Counted from the first letter of the stretch, positions 22,847-35,700 are shown. The stretch is 64,000 nt of DNA from Crocodylus rhombifer (GCA_038503035.1 JAVSML010024627.1:344595-408594), one strand, 5' to 3'. Notes: generated by a model not told the origin, from the letters alone. Numbers and translations: made by a program.

Positions 22847-22874
22847 AGTGGACCAGAAGTACTTCCGGTCCACT
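22847..22874. repeat. near-palindrome inside hAT element, copy 2
   Basis: 28 bp with arms AGTGGACC and GGTCCACT around AGAAGTACTTCC. Only one base pair departs from a perfect palindrome. It lies in the opposite half of the element from copy 1, so it belongs to the inverted-repeat architecture. Confidence 0.75.
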
Positions 22875-23560
22875 TCCAGGTTCTCTGCCCAGCACACGGG
22901 AGGCCATCCCATGCTCCTGTGGGACGCTCCATCTGTCCCAGCATTGCAGCATTCATGAGCCATGCCTGGTACCTCGAGGTATCTGGAAAAAAAAACATTT
23001 AAAGCCATGTCTATGTCCAAATCTCTGATTCCCCAATTCAGTATTGAATATTCAGCTTTGGATTCGGCCAAATCAAATTGGGGACAGTGATCTGAATCAA
23101 CAAATCAAAACACTGTCCCCGATTTGGGCTGAACCCAAATCGAATACAGCCCATTTCACACACCCCTATTCACTACATCATTTCCAGGTATGGCATATAT
23201 GACTAGAGGGCATGCTTTCAAGCATCTCTCCCAAGGTGTGCCAGGGACATGAGGAAGGTATGCTCTTAGACATCTTGCTGACTAGTAGAATCTGATGCTC
23301 TGAAATATATGCTTAGGCTTCTTGTAAAATGCTTGAAAAATCTGGAGTGTAGAGACATGCTTAGTGCCTAATTTCATTGATAATAAACATTGACAAATGG
23401 GATGGGGCTAAAGTTACATCCCTCTCAGGTGCTTAGGCACTTAACTCAGGGCTGCAAAGGAGCGCATCCCTCCACTTAATTCACAGCCCAAAGCCTTCTA
23501 CTGAAATTAAGTGCCTAAACCTTTATATAAAGTGCAATTGGCAGTATTATTATTCCTAGA

Positions 23561-23664
23561 TAGTAGCCCAAAGGTTAAAAATACTTGCCCAATTTATGGG
23601 ACACCTGTATTCAAATCCCTCTTCTGCCTGAGAGGCCTTTGACTCCCAGAAGAAAAAAAAAAAA
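23561..23664 (+). mobile_element. tRNA-like SINE remnant, copy A
   Basis: It has a tRNA-promoter-like layout: an A-box-like TAGCCCAAAGG near 23572 and a B-box-like GTATTCAAATCCCT near 23608. The tail CTCTTCTGCCTGAGAGG and a short A-rich stretch follow. The core TTCAARTNCCTCTTCTG is shared with the next copy. Amniote tRNA-derived SINEs have this form. It is diverged, so the family name is left open. Confidence 0.45.
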
Positions 23665-23748
23665 GCATTCTAGAATGGGCTTCTTTCAATTTGCCTTCTT
23701 GAACCCATACTACTTTGAATGGAATACTTGGGCAAGGCAGACTGAGGC

Positions 23749-23840
23749 TGGCTCTATAACCTAATCATTATGGCACTCTCTAGAAAAGTAGGAGGCCCAA
23801 GTTCAAGTGCCTCTTCTGAACCAAGAAGAGATGGATTTTC
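23749..23840 (+). mobile_element. tRNA-like SINE remnant, copy B
   Basis: It has a second, related core: TAACCTAATCATTATGGCAC, then CCAAGTTCAAGTGCCTCTTC. It lies about 180 bp after copy A in the same orientation. It is either a tandem dimer or a second insertion. Confidence 0.4.
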
Positions 23841-26113
23841 TTGGTCTCTGATCTCTTAGATGAGTTTCTTGAATAATATAATACCAGGTATAAGATTAAA
23901 CCTAAGATAAAACCACTTCCTCAGTCTTGTACCTGGCACATACTTCTTGAAAACCCAACACCTAAAACAGGCAAGATTATTTTGGTAGTGTTGGAGTGAT
24001 GTTTCCATGGTGATTAGGAATGATGGGAAAGGCAAGGATATTTTGTAGGTAATAGCTGTTATTGGACCAATGGCATCATTGGGATAAAGTCAGGAAGGTT
24101 TTCAAATGCACGACATTCTTTATGAGGTCTGAGTAAGAAGAATTCCTTGCATTCAAAACTTTGCTTAACTTTATCCTAACCCTTGCTCCAATAAAATACA
24201 TCGCCCACAAAAATCCTTGCAGCTCAAACATTTATTTTGACATTTTTTATTTTGTATTTCCATTTTAACTGGTCCAAATCACTTACCTGTTCTGCATCAT
24301 TCACCTGTTCTTAATTGTTGATTCCACGTGACCCCACACTGCATTCCTCAGTGAGTAAATGATTAGCTGAAAATACTTCCAACAGCTGTAATTGCAAAAC
24401 TCCAATGAAGTGAAAGTAAACAACCCTTCTTAATTTTGCTTTAGAAATAAGCAGAGTTGCATAGCGATAAAGGGATGGAATATCACACACTTGAGTTTGG
24501 CGTCTTTGCAGGGAATAGAGTCCATAAATCCTGGTTCCCAGTTTCTTTAATCACTGAGGCCTTATGTAGACATATCTCTTTGGCTAAAATTCTGATGGCA
24601 GAGAGCAGCCAGCAATGTCCAGCTGCCAGAGTGCATACACATTCAAGCGCTGCTGGCAGTTCCATGAAGCTGAACTGCAGCAGTTGTGCTGCCACAGTGC
24701 AAAGTGCATCTCAGAAAGACTCTGGCTGCTGAAGGGACTGCTACCTCTGGCAGAAGTTGCAGGAATCTCTAGATCGTCCTTCTGCCAGCTGCCAGATGGT
24801 GGCAGGAGCCTCATTACACCTCAACAGAGGGTGAGTGCCACCACAGAAGGGTGGAAATGCAGACAAAACCTAATAACATCTCTTGTACTCGGCAACTGAA
24901 AAGATCAATTTCTCTCTCCTGATTTATTTATTCCTTAAGGTATATGTGGGTCTAAAGGAAAAACAGATCACTCTTAATGAATGGCTGAAAAAATCTGCCT
25001 CATCCCATGTATAATTTATTCTGACCACAGTTCTTGCCAGAACTACTGATACATTGTTGGATTAAAAGCATTGCTTAGTTGATATTTTCCCCTGATTTGG
25101 TTAGTAAGTCTCTTGTTTTAAAAATACTCACAAAATCTCCCAAAAGTATAAGAACAAACAGCTGCACTTTGATTTAAATATTTTGACAACTCACTGTAAA
25201 CAATTAGCTGTCTAGGCATTTGGTTAAATACTAGTTGATATACCCTTTCCTTCCTATTTCTTAAAATTAAACAATAGAAAATTATTGCTAAGGGACAGTG
25301 GAAAAAAATCAAAGTGTCTGACAATAAAATTGTCTCTAACTCTTCATGGCAATTTACAGTAAGTATTCTCATATCTAGAAAGTGAGAGCTATGAATATTT
25401 TGAACTTTAACACTGGCAACCAGTTTCTCATTTTCTGTATGGGACATTTTAAACCACTTAAAATGATTACAGTGGTTGGAGTGTACTGTCCACTTTTGTC
25501 ATTTTTAATGCTAGAAACATGGATAAAATTGGCATTCCTCTTATCATTTAGTCCAAGAAAGCATGTAAAAGATAGAAATTGGAAAAAGATTAATATCGTT
25601 CTTGGGGAAGATTATGTAAGTTTCTGAAAATTACTGTTTTCTGATCTAAAAGATTAATCTTAAAGTTTTGAGACGAAGCATTTTCCAGAATAGAGAAACA
25701 ACAGCTCTTGTATAGCTAAAGAAAATAAAATAAAAGTTAAGAAGTTCTGAAAAGGGTTGGAGCTTCCAATCACCATATAGACCACAAGAGTCTAGGAGGA
25801 ATAGTTAGGCTGGAAAAGTAAAAATTTCTATGGCAAAGCATCAACTTAGGTTAGAAACTCTTGTAGAGGACATCTTTCACTAACACTCATTCCCAATATT
25901 TCACTCATTCCCAAGATATCTAAGCTGAAGACTTCCTGGTTCTTTAGCCATAATAAGCTGCAACCATTTTAAAACTATAGCAGGTAGGCAGAACTATTTC
26001 ACTCTTCTAAGCCTTATTTTCATATCTTCATATAAAAGATACACAGATTGTTACATTAAGAATATGGCTAATTAAATTCAGGTTAAATTCTTAACTTTTG
26101 GCTTATGATGAAG

Positions 26114-26175
26114 AAAGAGAAGAAGGTTTTCTCAGGAAAGAGAAGAAGGTTTCCTTAAGAAAGAGAAGAGTTTTA
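26114..26175. repeat. short tandem repeat, 23-bp unit, 2.7 copies
   Basis: Units start at 26114, 26137 and 26160, each with AAAGAGAAGA(A/G)GGTTT or a close variant. The purine strand is the plus strand. Confidence 0.85.
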
Positions 26176-26902
26176 TCATACTAAAAAAATTGTTCACAAA
26201 TAATAATAAATTCAACTACATACGAGGTTCTGGCCATTAACTTTACTTTTCTGAATTAAGATTTCTAGTGATCAGTATTTTCAGGTATAGCACTCTCTGG
26301 AGAGATGAACCCAAGACGTTTTGAAATATTTTTCATGTCATGCGAGAGAGAACTATGGGCATGTATAGACTAAATGGGGACCCTAAACTGAAGTGGTGGG
26401 TTTTGAAAAACACTGCTTCAATTTAGGGCCAAGTAACCCTCATGTCGTGCACACTCCTGACTTACCTACTTCTCTGGTAGAGGGGAGGGAGGAGTGAGCT
26501 GTTGGTGGGTGGAGTGGTCCCTGGGCTGCAGGGGGACTGGCGCTTCGCTCTGCAGCAGAGGCTACTTCCCCGCCAGGCGGCACCCGCCTGCAGGCACCCA
26601 GTCCTTGAGGGCACCACAGCCATGGAGGCTCCAGCAGGGAAGGGTTGTGGGGGGAGGAAGGGACTCTCTCCAGCCTCCCCTCCTCCCTAGCAAACCCCAA
26701 CTGGGGTCTGGGGCCAAGGAGGGGGGCTTAACTTCCTTTCCCCCAAGTACAGAGCTGCCCTGCCGTGGTAAAAACTTACTGCTGTCTGTGACTGTGCGTT
26801 ACAAATTCCAGAGGCACCTGGAAGCAAGAAGATGAAGTGATGAGCTACCCTGCAGAGGCCTTCTGCTATGATTCTGGACTGAGCAATAGCAAGTTCTTAC
26901 AT

Positions 26903-28062
26903 CAGTGGTTTACAGAGTATAGTCATCTTCTCTGTTGCATATTTTCTCCCTAAACTAAGGATCTTTACAAAAAGTACAGTTCTCTATCATGACTAAGCAT
27001 TTTTGTTGGTCTTTCTAGTATAGTCTTATAGTGGAAACTCACAGGCCCTCTTGCATGTCTACCCTGGAAAACAAGAAAAAGAATGCTATATCATTTCTTC
27101 TGTGAGAATCTGAGCTGTTTTTCCTTCCTGCTTATGCATCTGCCAAATCATATGTTTCTTCTCTAACTGCAGACCAAGTGGCTTCTTGCAAGTCAGATAA
27201 ACTCTGTTTGTTCCTCTTTAAGGGGAAGAATATGGAACATATAGGCCATGTCCAGACAAGTGCAACCATGAGGTATGTGGCACTACAGACATATCTGCAG
27301 CACCACATACCACACATTCAGCTGTTCTCCACACTGCAAGGGAGCGGTGTGGGGATTTTTTTTGACCTGTGGATATCCAGGGGTCAAAAAAACCTGCAGA
27401 AAAAAATAAGTGGAGTGGTGCACCCAGGGGGAACTGTGTGTTGCCTAAAACTGGAGCTGCACTACAGCTGCCAGACAGACTCTGAGCAGTAGGATTACCA
27501 CTGCTGAAGCCCCGGGAGGCCCCCAGGACCTCATGTAAGGCTGCAGGGCCAGGTGAGTGCTAGACCCAACCTCCTCTGCCCACTCCAGGGTAACCTGCTG
27601 TGCATCTGAATGTGTGTGGCACAGGTGTTCCCTCGAGACAACTAGCAATAGCACAAGGTGTGCCACCACTTGTTGTCCCTTGTTGTCCCATGCTCGTTTG
27701 TACATGGTCATATTGTCTATCACTCTGATATGTTCAAACATATTAGAATTGAAGCATCTCAAATTCCACTGTGTGACAGAACTTAGCATTGACTATTCAG
27801 TGGTTTATTTTTATTTTTTTTCAGCCTCAATTCAAGTTTATTTTTTCAGCCTTAATTCATGGGTAAATATGTAGGATTTCTCCAGAAAAATCAGTGTGGT
27901 TGTTTATCTCACTTCTTGTGTGTTCCACAATAAGACTACACTAGAAATCCCAACAAAAGATGCTTAGTCATGATAGAGAACTGTACTTTTTGTTAAAGAT
28001 CCTTAGATTAGAGAGAAAATAAGCAACAGAGAGGATGACTATACTCTGTAAGCCACAAGTGT
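26903..28062. mobile_element. 1.16-kb element or foldback with ~143-bp inverted ends
   Basis: The left arm (26903-27043) and right arm (27919-28062) are reverse complements at roughly 90 percent by eye. Shared words include TTACAGAGTATAGTCATC, AAGTACAGTTCTCTATCATG and ACTAAGCAT. The left outer end starts CAGTGGTTTACAG, a hAT-like beginning, but the flanks show no matching 8-mer, so the superfamily is unsettled. The interior includes the separate hAT-like element at 27244-27708, and no transposase is visible. It could be a long-TIR DNA transposon with a nested insertion, or two opposite copies of one repeat. Confidence 0.7.
27244..27708 (+). mobile_element. hAT-like non-autonomous element, 465 bp
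   Basis: It starts GGCCATGTCCAGACAAG and ends with the complementary TTTGTACATGGTC. It is homologous to the split element around the CR1 at 15230-15519 and 18263-18342, which supports it as a family. There is no coding capacity. A target duplication could not be fixed. It lies between the arms of the 26903-28062 structure. Confidence 0.65.
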
Positions 28063-28977
28063 GGTTGTATCTGGTTGTTTTGGGGGCAGGGGGGGTTAAA
28101 GCTAAATAATTTCCTTTCTTCCAAAAAATACAGAACAGATTATTTTATAGCATATAAAACTCATTTATACTTTTTACTTTCACTGACCGGAAGGAGTGAA
28201 GTCAGATGTGGGCTATGCAGTACACGATAACGTACCTTATGTATAAATTCTGACTTTTCAGTAACAGATTTGTCATCCAGAAAAGCTAGTTACACAGGGC
28301 CCTATGATTGATTTGTTTATATGCATAATTATCTGAATAATGTAATGTGAACTGAATGTTTATTTTTATCTAGCATGTACATTTGATTACAAAATACATT
28401 TTGTTAATGACAGAAGGAAAAGCTTCAATAATAGACCAGTCTTCAGTCACATAAATCAATGAAAGAAAAACAAACAAACAAGCAAAACTGTTAGGTCATT
28501 TACTCCTGCTCTTACCAATGCAGATTTGTTGTGAACTGTTTATTAACAAATGCTTTGTCCAATATAGTTTTAAATTATTTTAAAGAGTGGTCTTCCTCCA
28601 CCCTGTTAGGAAATATATTATGATAGCTCACAATTAAGACTTTCTTTGGATATCCAGTGTAAATTTTCTTAATTCATCCCATAATTGCTTTTTTTTACCT
28701 CCATGAAATATTGAACTATTCTTTAAATCTTCCTTTCTCCCCTTGCTGCTTATTTAAATCTTCAGATCCTTGCTTGGCAAAAAATGGTTTCTTCAGTTAC
28801 TATCTAGCACCCACTCCTCACGATGATCAACACACAAATACAAGAAATCAAATATAAAAACAAACAAAAAAGCAGTAGATCTCTATTTCAGGCCACCCAA
28901 AATGAAGGCAAAACAGAATAAAACAGTCTTGAATTTTCTTTACAGTATTGAAAATCAATTAATACTGTATTTGTAGG
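28063..28977. other. unannotated AT-rich DNA
   Basis: A G-run lies near 28086-28095. No gene or repeat is recognised. Confidence 0.5.
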
Positions 28978-30016
28978 TGTGCTACTGGTAAACTCCCAGG
29001 CCTGGTCCCAGTACTGGCCCGCCACCTGTCTATGGGGAAACGGCCTGCCTCACTCACCTGCCATGCCTTGTTGTTAAATAATCCAGATGTCAATTAGGCA
29101 GGAGGCTGCCCTTCAAGTGCCTTGATGTCAACAGGCAGTATTCACACTACTCCTGTTTCCCCTGTATGTTGTTCCATGCCTCACAGATGACATACAGTTT
29201 GTTCTATCTCCAGCCTGAGTCTGGGCTAAACTCAGTATGTAGTTAGGCCTCTATCATATTACCCTATTCAGTTCTATCCCCTTCACTGGCGCCTCTGACA
29301 CTCCACTTGCTCTCACCAGGCCTCTCTCACACTGTCCTGTCCTGTCCTGAGCAACATATACCCTACCTTACTTCCTTTGAGTAGCCATATGGGCCATCAG
29401 GCTTATCTCTTCACTCCTCAGCCAGTCTTGGCACAGTCTCTTGGGCCTCTCCCACGACCCTCATCTGAGTGATGGCCAGGCAATTAGTTAAACTCTGGGC
29501 TAACTTCACCCCTGTCTTAGGCCTACACTCTACCCCTATGCTGGGGCCCAGGGCCTTACACGCCTGCAGGCCCAGGTGCCTCTCAATAAGCATGCCTGGC
29601 CTCAACTCTGCCCTCTCACTAGGGCCTGGGGTCTTACACTGCTATGGGCTCAGGTGCCTCTTCGTAAGTGTGCCTGGCCCCACTGCTCCCACCAATAACA
29701 CACCACATGGTGGGGGCTGGAGTTAAGTTGCCCCTATCCATCTTTCACCAGGGAGGTAACTGGCCTGGCATTTCTTGGGGACTCCTTCACCACAAGGAGT
29801 CTTACCAGGCCACCCTTCCCTGGCAGGGTGCAGTTTCAGATCATGCCCAGGAATCTCCTGCCATCTCCATAGCTCCTGCCCTTACCTCCAAGATGTTCCA
29901 GGAGCAGTAGCTCAGCCAGGCACTGTTACTGCCTCAGCCCTGACAGCATGGCTCTAAAATGGCTGCCCTCATCAAGCACCTGCTGGCTGCCTGCCCCCAG
30001 AAGGTGCTCTGTCACA
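28978..30016 (-). mobile_element. solo LTR, reverse strand, perfect 5-bp TSD
   Basis: GTAGG lies on both sides (28973-28977 and 30017-30021). Read on the minus strand the element starts TGTGACAGAGCACC and ends AGTAGCACA. It aligns with the LTR at 38090-39002 through shared stretches such as CTTGGAGGTA, CCTCCCTGGTGAAAG and CTCCAGCCCCCAC, and a CATGGCAGG box near the 3' end. It holds no coding sequence; open frames on either strand are compositional. At 1,039 bp it is the longest of the four copies. Confidence 0.82.
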
Positions 30017-31171
30017 GTAGGGCGTACTGAATTTTTCAGACATCTTTTGGGTGATGACAGTTACTGTTATATGTGTCTAAAAGAAACCTAAATTAAAGGA
30101 AAATTAAGTTTATCATAAAGAAAATGCAGAATTCAGACTTTGCTTGACCGTTGTTTTATCTTTACAAAGGTTTTCATTAAGAACTGGAAAGTAATGAATT
30201 TGCAGGGCTGATGAAGTTATTAGCAGATTTGAACTCTGTTTCAAATAATATATATGTAGAAAAAAGAAAGCATTTTATGGAACAAACAATTCTGGCAGAA
30301 AGTCTTATGTGTTTGCATATTATGCACTGGGGTGCTTATTAACATAACTGAGTCTGATTTACTATGGCTTACCCTCTGTTCTAGATCAGTGCATGGTAAT
30401 GAAGTTACACAGGCACAAAAAATTAGTTCAGCAATCATTTGGTTTGGATAAACCTAAGGTTCAGGTATATCTGAAAGTCAAGCAGGAATAACATAGAAAG
30501 AACCCTAATGAAAAATGACATAGCATGTCATTCAACGAATCTACTATTTTACTCCTTTGTAGATATTGGACTGGAGGAAATTAACAAATCTAGGTCTTGT
30601 AATACCTAAAGTTATTACTCATTCACAGGTATAATCCTCTCTCCTGTTTGTGTCATGCATATTCCATCCATAGGGGATTTAAATTTGTTAGAAAAGTGTG
30701 AGGAAAAATGCATGTAAAAATTTCATATTAAAATGAAGAATTAAACTAATGATGGCTTAAATTTTGGAAATGCCAAATTACTTCAAAAATCCTCTCCTTA
30801 GTCAAAACAAAAACAGAAAAGATTATTTTGATAGCAGGAAGGAACAATCTATGTACAAAAGCTATAAAAAGTAAGTAGTGTGAAGGATATAAAAACAGAA
30901 TTGTAGTTTATCTGAATGACATTTTGATTGATGAGGAAGTTAAATTAACTTTGAATGACTAGTCAGTAACTGGAAACACTCTGCTAGAGGGAAGAAAGGC
31001 ACAGGTGCTGCTGATATTTCAAACATAAAAGGAGAATAATCTTGAAATGTACTCCAGGGCTAAAGTGTCTGTCCTTATGGATCAAATTCCAGTTTCATTC
31101 CTTTACTATTATGAATCCAACTATGAATCCTAATAGAATACTGAACAATTTATGAGTGCCAGCAATGGAAG

Positions 31172-31300
31172 GAACTAGGGCCTGGGGTCCTAGAAGTTGG
31201 GGGTTGGACTTGAAGAACTAGGGCCTGGGGGCCTAGAAGTTGGGGGTTGGACTTGAAGATCTACAAGGTCCCTTCTGACCCAACTTCTATGATTCTGTGA
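31172..31300 (+). mobile_element. CR1 3' end fragment with 43-bp tandem duplication
   Basis: The last part reads GGACTTGAAGATCTACAAGG, then TCCCTTCTGACCC and TTCTATGATTCTGTG, the classic CR1 3' end. Before it, a 43-bp unit occurs twice in tandem (31172-31214 and 31215-31257) with a single T/G difference. Each unit ends in GGGGTTGGACTTGAA, so the CR1 edge itself has been duplicated. Confidence 0.8.
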
Positions 31301-32716
31301 AGGAATATGGACCATGAGTTTATAAACAGTGAACCTTACTAAACAACTGTTAGTGTTTTTGGACAGTGTTAAGAACTAGTGAAAATGTGAATGAGGTAAT
31401 ACATTGGATTGTGGATGATATTTAAAATTTAGTTAAATTTGTGTGGAAATAACCATTATCAGGTAAACTGAAACAAAATCTGGAATGCTGCCAGCAAAGG
31501 GTGTTTTGCTGTGGCAAGGTACCAAATATTAAGGAATGGAAGGGAAGTGTCAAGCAGGAGTATTGCACAGTCATTGTTAGGTGCTGTTGTATTTAACAGA
31601 TTAATGATCTGGAAGGAGGGAGTAAACAGCCCATTATTGAAACACACAGATTATACCACTGAGATGAAGAAATCATAAAAAGGACACTGGCAAGGTTAAA
31701 AACTGGAACAGAAAAAAGCAACATGGGATTCAGCTTGAAAAGGTAATTCATTTGGGGAAAAGTTACCCAAAATAGTCTGTGTGAGAGAATAATAGCATGC
31801 CCCCTCTTTGCAAAAATATATGTAGGTAAAGATGAAGTAAATTTCTTCAAGAAGCTTTTCTCAAAATTTCTCTTTTCTTCTATTGTGTAACAAGATTTGC
31901 CATTCTGCAGAATCAGCCATGATATCAGGGCCCAGAATTAATCCCTGTGCAATTGGTGTGAGCAAAGATACCAGGCAATACTGCAGGATATGTGATAGGA
32001 TCTTACTCAGAGATGCACACATTCTTTCTACTGCAAGTCTGTATTCTCTCCCCAATTGCCTCTGATAAACTCACAAACAAGGTTGAGAATCACTGTTGTA
32101 ATGAGGACCCATTTGTAAACATAGATGACCAGTCCCAACCTAGTAAATCGTTTAAGTAGAAAACAGCACCCTTGGCTTCTGGGAAAAAATAACTTTGAAA
32201 CAAATGAATGGGTTATGGGTGAAATGAAGTGGGTAAATCAGGCTAAGACATGTTATGGTATTTTAAAATACAGTGATGGGTGATTATAGGCAGACTGATT
32301 ATATACAAATTTGGCATAGCAGCCCTAGTAATACTGAATTGAGAGTAAAATGCTGACAAATATAAGGGGGTCCAGAAAAAATCCCTTCAACATCAATCAG
32401 GGGTTGGAAGAACTGGCTTATGGGAAAATAACAAATCAAAGCACTGATTTAAGTTAAGGCATTATTTTAGCCCACGCATATTTGAGGCGTATAAACAGCG
32501 ATATAAGAGAATTATGTAGTATTTCAAGTTTAATAATGATGGAATGATGTGAAGACAATTAATATTTATGATAATGACATGGAAAAATTACCTTTCCACC
32601 AGTGAGATTTACTAGGCTATGGGGTAGTCTTCAAAGGAAAATCGTAGAAACTGAATTAAAATAAGCCTGAATAAAACTCAACTGATGAGCAAACTATATT
32701 TATTCCTTTTTTTTTT

Positions 32717-32726
32717 NNNNNNNNNN
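32717..32726. other. assembly gap (10 N)
   Basis: Ten N between a T-run and a C-run. Homopolymers on both sides suggest a sequencing or assembly stall rather than a large missing segment, but the true size is unknown. Confidence 0.99.
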
Positions 32727-35700
32727 CCCCCCCACAATATTTAAAATTAAGAATTTATTTTTGAGTTATTATGCAGTGACTTCTGTATACAGTAAGCAAA
32801 CACAAATCATGACAAAATTGTTTTTGCAATAAAATAAAATATATTACAGGAGGTGTTTGACTTTTATCGTACATTTTGGGTTTTTTCCAGTTTTAAAGTG
32901 GCAACCCCCCCCCCTCCCAAGGAGTATTTCTAGGGGGCAGGGTGAGGGATTTCTGGTGGCAAAGGTCAGGGGTTAGGGATGGGACTTCTAGTCCCAAGAT
33001 GGTAACAAGGGGGTGGGGCAACTGTCAAGGGGTAGGACTATCTGTGCAGCCCTCGACAGCTCACCAAAACTTGTTAAGCATCCTTTCACATGAAATAACC
33101 ACCTGCCCCTGGTTTAAAGGTATATTTCTTCACCTTATGTTCCTATGAGATATTTGTATTCATGGCTGTGTACCTATTGCAGACCTATATTCAATGGGTG
33201 GCTCTCAAGAATTCTTCATGATCTGTCTCTATCTTTGGATCTGCCTGGAGCTGGTTAAAGTTCATTCATATAGATTACACAGGCCTTATCTATAGACCAT
33301 ATAAATGACCAGCCCATGTATCCCTACAATGCTGTGCCTACACTGATGTTCACACAGCACACAACAATGCTGCCCATTTTCCTTGTTTGCTATCTCATAC
33401 CCATTTAATGAGATTTAAACATAGCATAGCACTGTCTCTTTCGATTATATAAGAAAACATGCTTTTGAAATATATGGCTTGCAGTTGATTGATGGAATAC
33501 TCCATTCTTCACTTGTTTACTAATTTCAAAAGTAAGTATATGCTGTACCATAATACAAAGTGATGTAGTGGGGATAAATCTAATCACTGTAATTAGAAAA
33601 AATGTAAAACATGGTCTCCTGAGGCTGTTCTTTTCATGAAAATACATGGGATGAGAGAGAAATTGGGACAGGAAGGCAATCATTAAGAAATGGAATTCAC
33701 TTGAAATACTAACCTTTAGCTCTAGTGCATTATTTTTATTATTGTATGTAACTGTAATTAACTTTTCACTTCAAACATTTTTCTTGGCTTTGTTACTAGA
33801 AAGTATCCAGAAATTTAAAATGAAGGTGGATGACTTCCTCTGCTTCCTGAGCAGTAGTGTAACCATGCCCCCTGCTGCTGCAGTTCCAAACTCACAGACC
33901 AGCACATTTCTCACAACTACCCTGCAACTTGACTTCATCAAGTCTTATGGCTGCGTGCATTCGACTGGTCTGGGGACTTTAAAAATAGATCAGATAGACA
34001 AGGCCTGATCTTAAGGTTACATCTGATGCCTTTTTTCCATGTAAGAACAGGTTTTCTACGAATGTAAATTGCATATGAATTTAAGTAGTGTAAATTTCAG
34101 TGATTTTTACCAGAATTATACAGCATTAACCAGTTGTAGTCTGGCTCATACAGCTTAATTTGAAAAAAATGGAGTGGTTTAAAGACTTGTAATATTACTG
34201 GGTGACGTCTGGTTCTAAATGATAATAAAAAGCCTTAGTTGCATAGAACAATTCCAATAGGAGCTTTGTCTAATAGAAGAGCAGAAAATCAGGCCATTAT
34301 TGCTTGTTGCATGCAGTGATGAATACCAGTTACATATCGTGAATAGATTACACGTAAGATTTATTTCATTCTGAGGTTGTGCCCCAGGTAGCAATACATA
34401 GTCAATCTTTCATAACAGTTTACAGTGATATTCTATATTTTTTATAATTGTTTTGCATTTTTCATGAGATTAATCATGATGGACACATCTGGTATTTCAA
34501 ATCACATATCCAGCTGAATCACAGCAGTCTACCATATTTTTGTATTTGTAACTTTGGTTTAATTTTATTTTAATGATATGTTTATAAAGACTTGGAAGCT
34601 CATGGTAGGCAATCATTAGAGGTTTATATACAGAAGAATTACTTTAGGTAGATTTTCCTGTGAAGCTACTAAATTGTAATACCCCTTAATTATTTCTGTG
34701 ATATTTTGAGCTACTGCTTCAGAGTCCATGACAAGACTTCTGTTACATATTCCTAATTCACTTGTTTCTCTTTGTTATCTTTTTTTCCCCCCTTGTACTT
34801 GATTATTTCTAACTCAGTTATGACATTATAAGTAGGTAATTCAAAAGATTTCTTATTGTAGTGTTCTATGACAGTCTGGTAGTTGTTTATTTCATGTCTT
34901 TTTATTTCTGTCATTGTGTGTAATTCTTAGTAAGTCTCTGTAAACAGTGCTATATTTTCTGTCTCAGATGCTGAGAAAAAGGGGATTATATTAGAAAGAC
35001 TGTATTGATTTTTTTTCTAGGTTTTTGTGTATGAAATTCGAAGTTGTGTTGTGGATGTGTATGTATATGTTTGCTGTATATGGATGTCTACCATGATCAT
35101 CACCGTTTTCTCTTACCACATAATAATCTAGATTCTTAGAAGAAAAATCAGTGTGTGCTTGCTCCACATTTTGACAAGAACATTTCTCACTTTATGATAG
35201 GCATATGCAAAACAACATATTCCATCAAGGTGTTTATGAGAAACATAGAGAAGAAGAATGATATGTTTATAAACACTAACAGCTAGAAATTCTAATTAGA
35301 AATAAGGCATACGTTTGATGCAATGAGGGCAATTAAAACCAGAGGAACAAACCACCAGAAGAAATGGTAGATTTTGTCTCCAGTCTCCTTTGTTGGAAAA
35401 CATACTTTCATTAAGTATCAATTCTGGGGGCTTAATGTAGAGGTAAGTGGATTAAATGTTACTGGATGTGGTGTATAGGAAATAAGATTAGGTGATTTAA
35501 TATCGTTCTGATCTTCTGATCCTTAAATTTGCTAATTTACAGTTGTGTAATGTTTTGTGTTAAATGGTAGATCTTTTGCTCAAACTGTATATGGATGGCA
35601 TCAACTACTTTATTTTATTCAGCAGGCTATGATTTCAGAATTTTGCCACCATAAAAGAGTACAAAAAAACTATAGTAGCATGATGTTTTTTTTCTGGATT

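Larger units (their letters stand above)
22379..23168. mobile_element. non-autonomous hAT element, 790 bp, perfect 8-bp TSD
   Basis: The element is flanked by the identical 8-mer TTCACTAC at 22371-22378 and 23169-23176. It begins TAGGGCTGTGCA and ends with the complementary TGTGTG...CCCCTA. The terminal inverted repeats are long: about 240 bp on each side can be aligned, including GGACAGATGGAG(T/C)GTCC and ACATAGACA(C/T)(A/G)GCTTTAAATG in opposite orientation. The middle is GC-rich and holds two copies of a palindrome-like motif (22656-22683 and 22847-22874). The 8-bp duplication and TAGGG-type ends mark the hAT superfamily. It has no transposase, and open frames in it are compositional. Confidence 0.9.
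23169..26902. other. unannotated DNA with small repeats
   Basis: No gene is seen. It contains the SINE-like pair at 23561-23840 and a 23-bp tandem repeat at 26114-26175. A GC-richer stretch at 26460-26760 has open frames on both strands that look compositional. Confidence 0.5.

Noticed and set aside
22581..23071. Overlapping 119-126 codon frames on both strands
   Set aside because: They fall in the GC-rich centre of a hAT element with inverted repeats; several frames are open at once, which is a composition effect.
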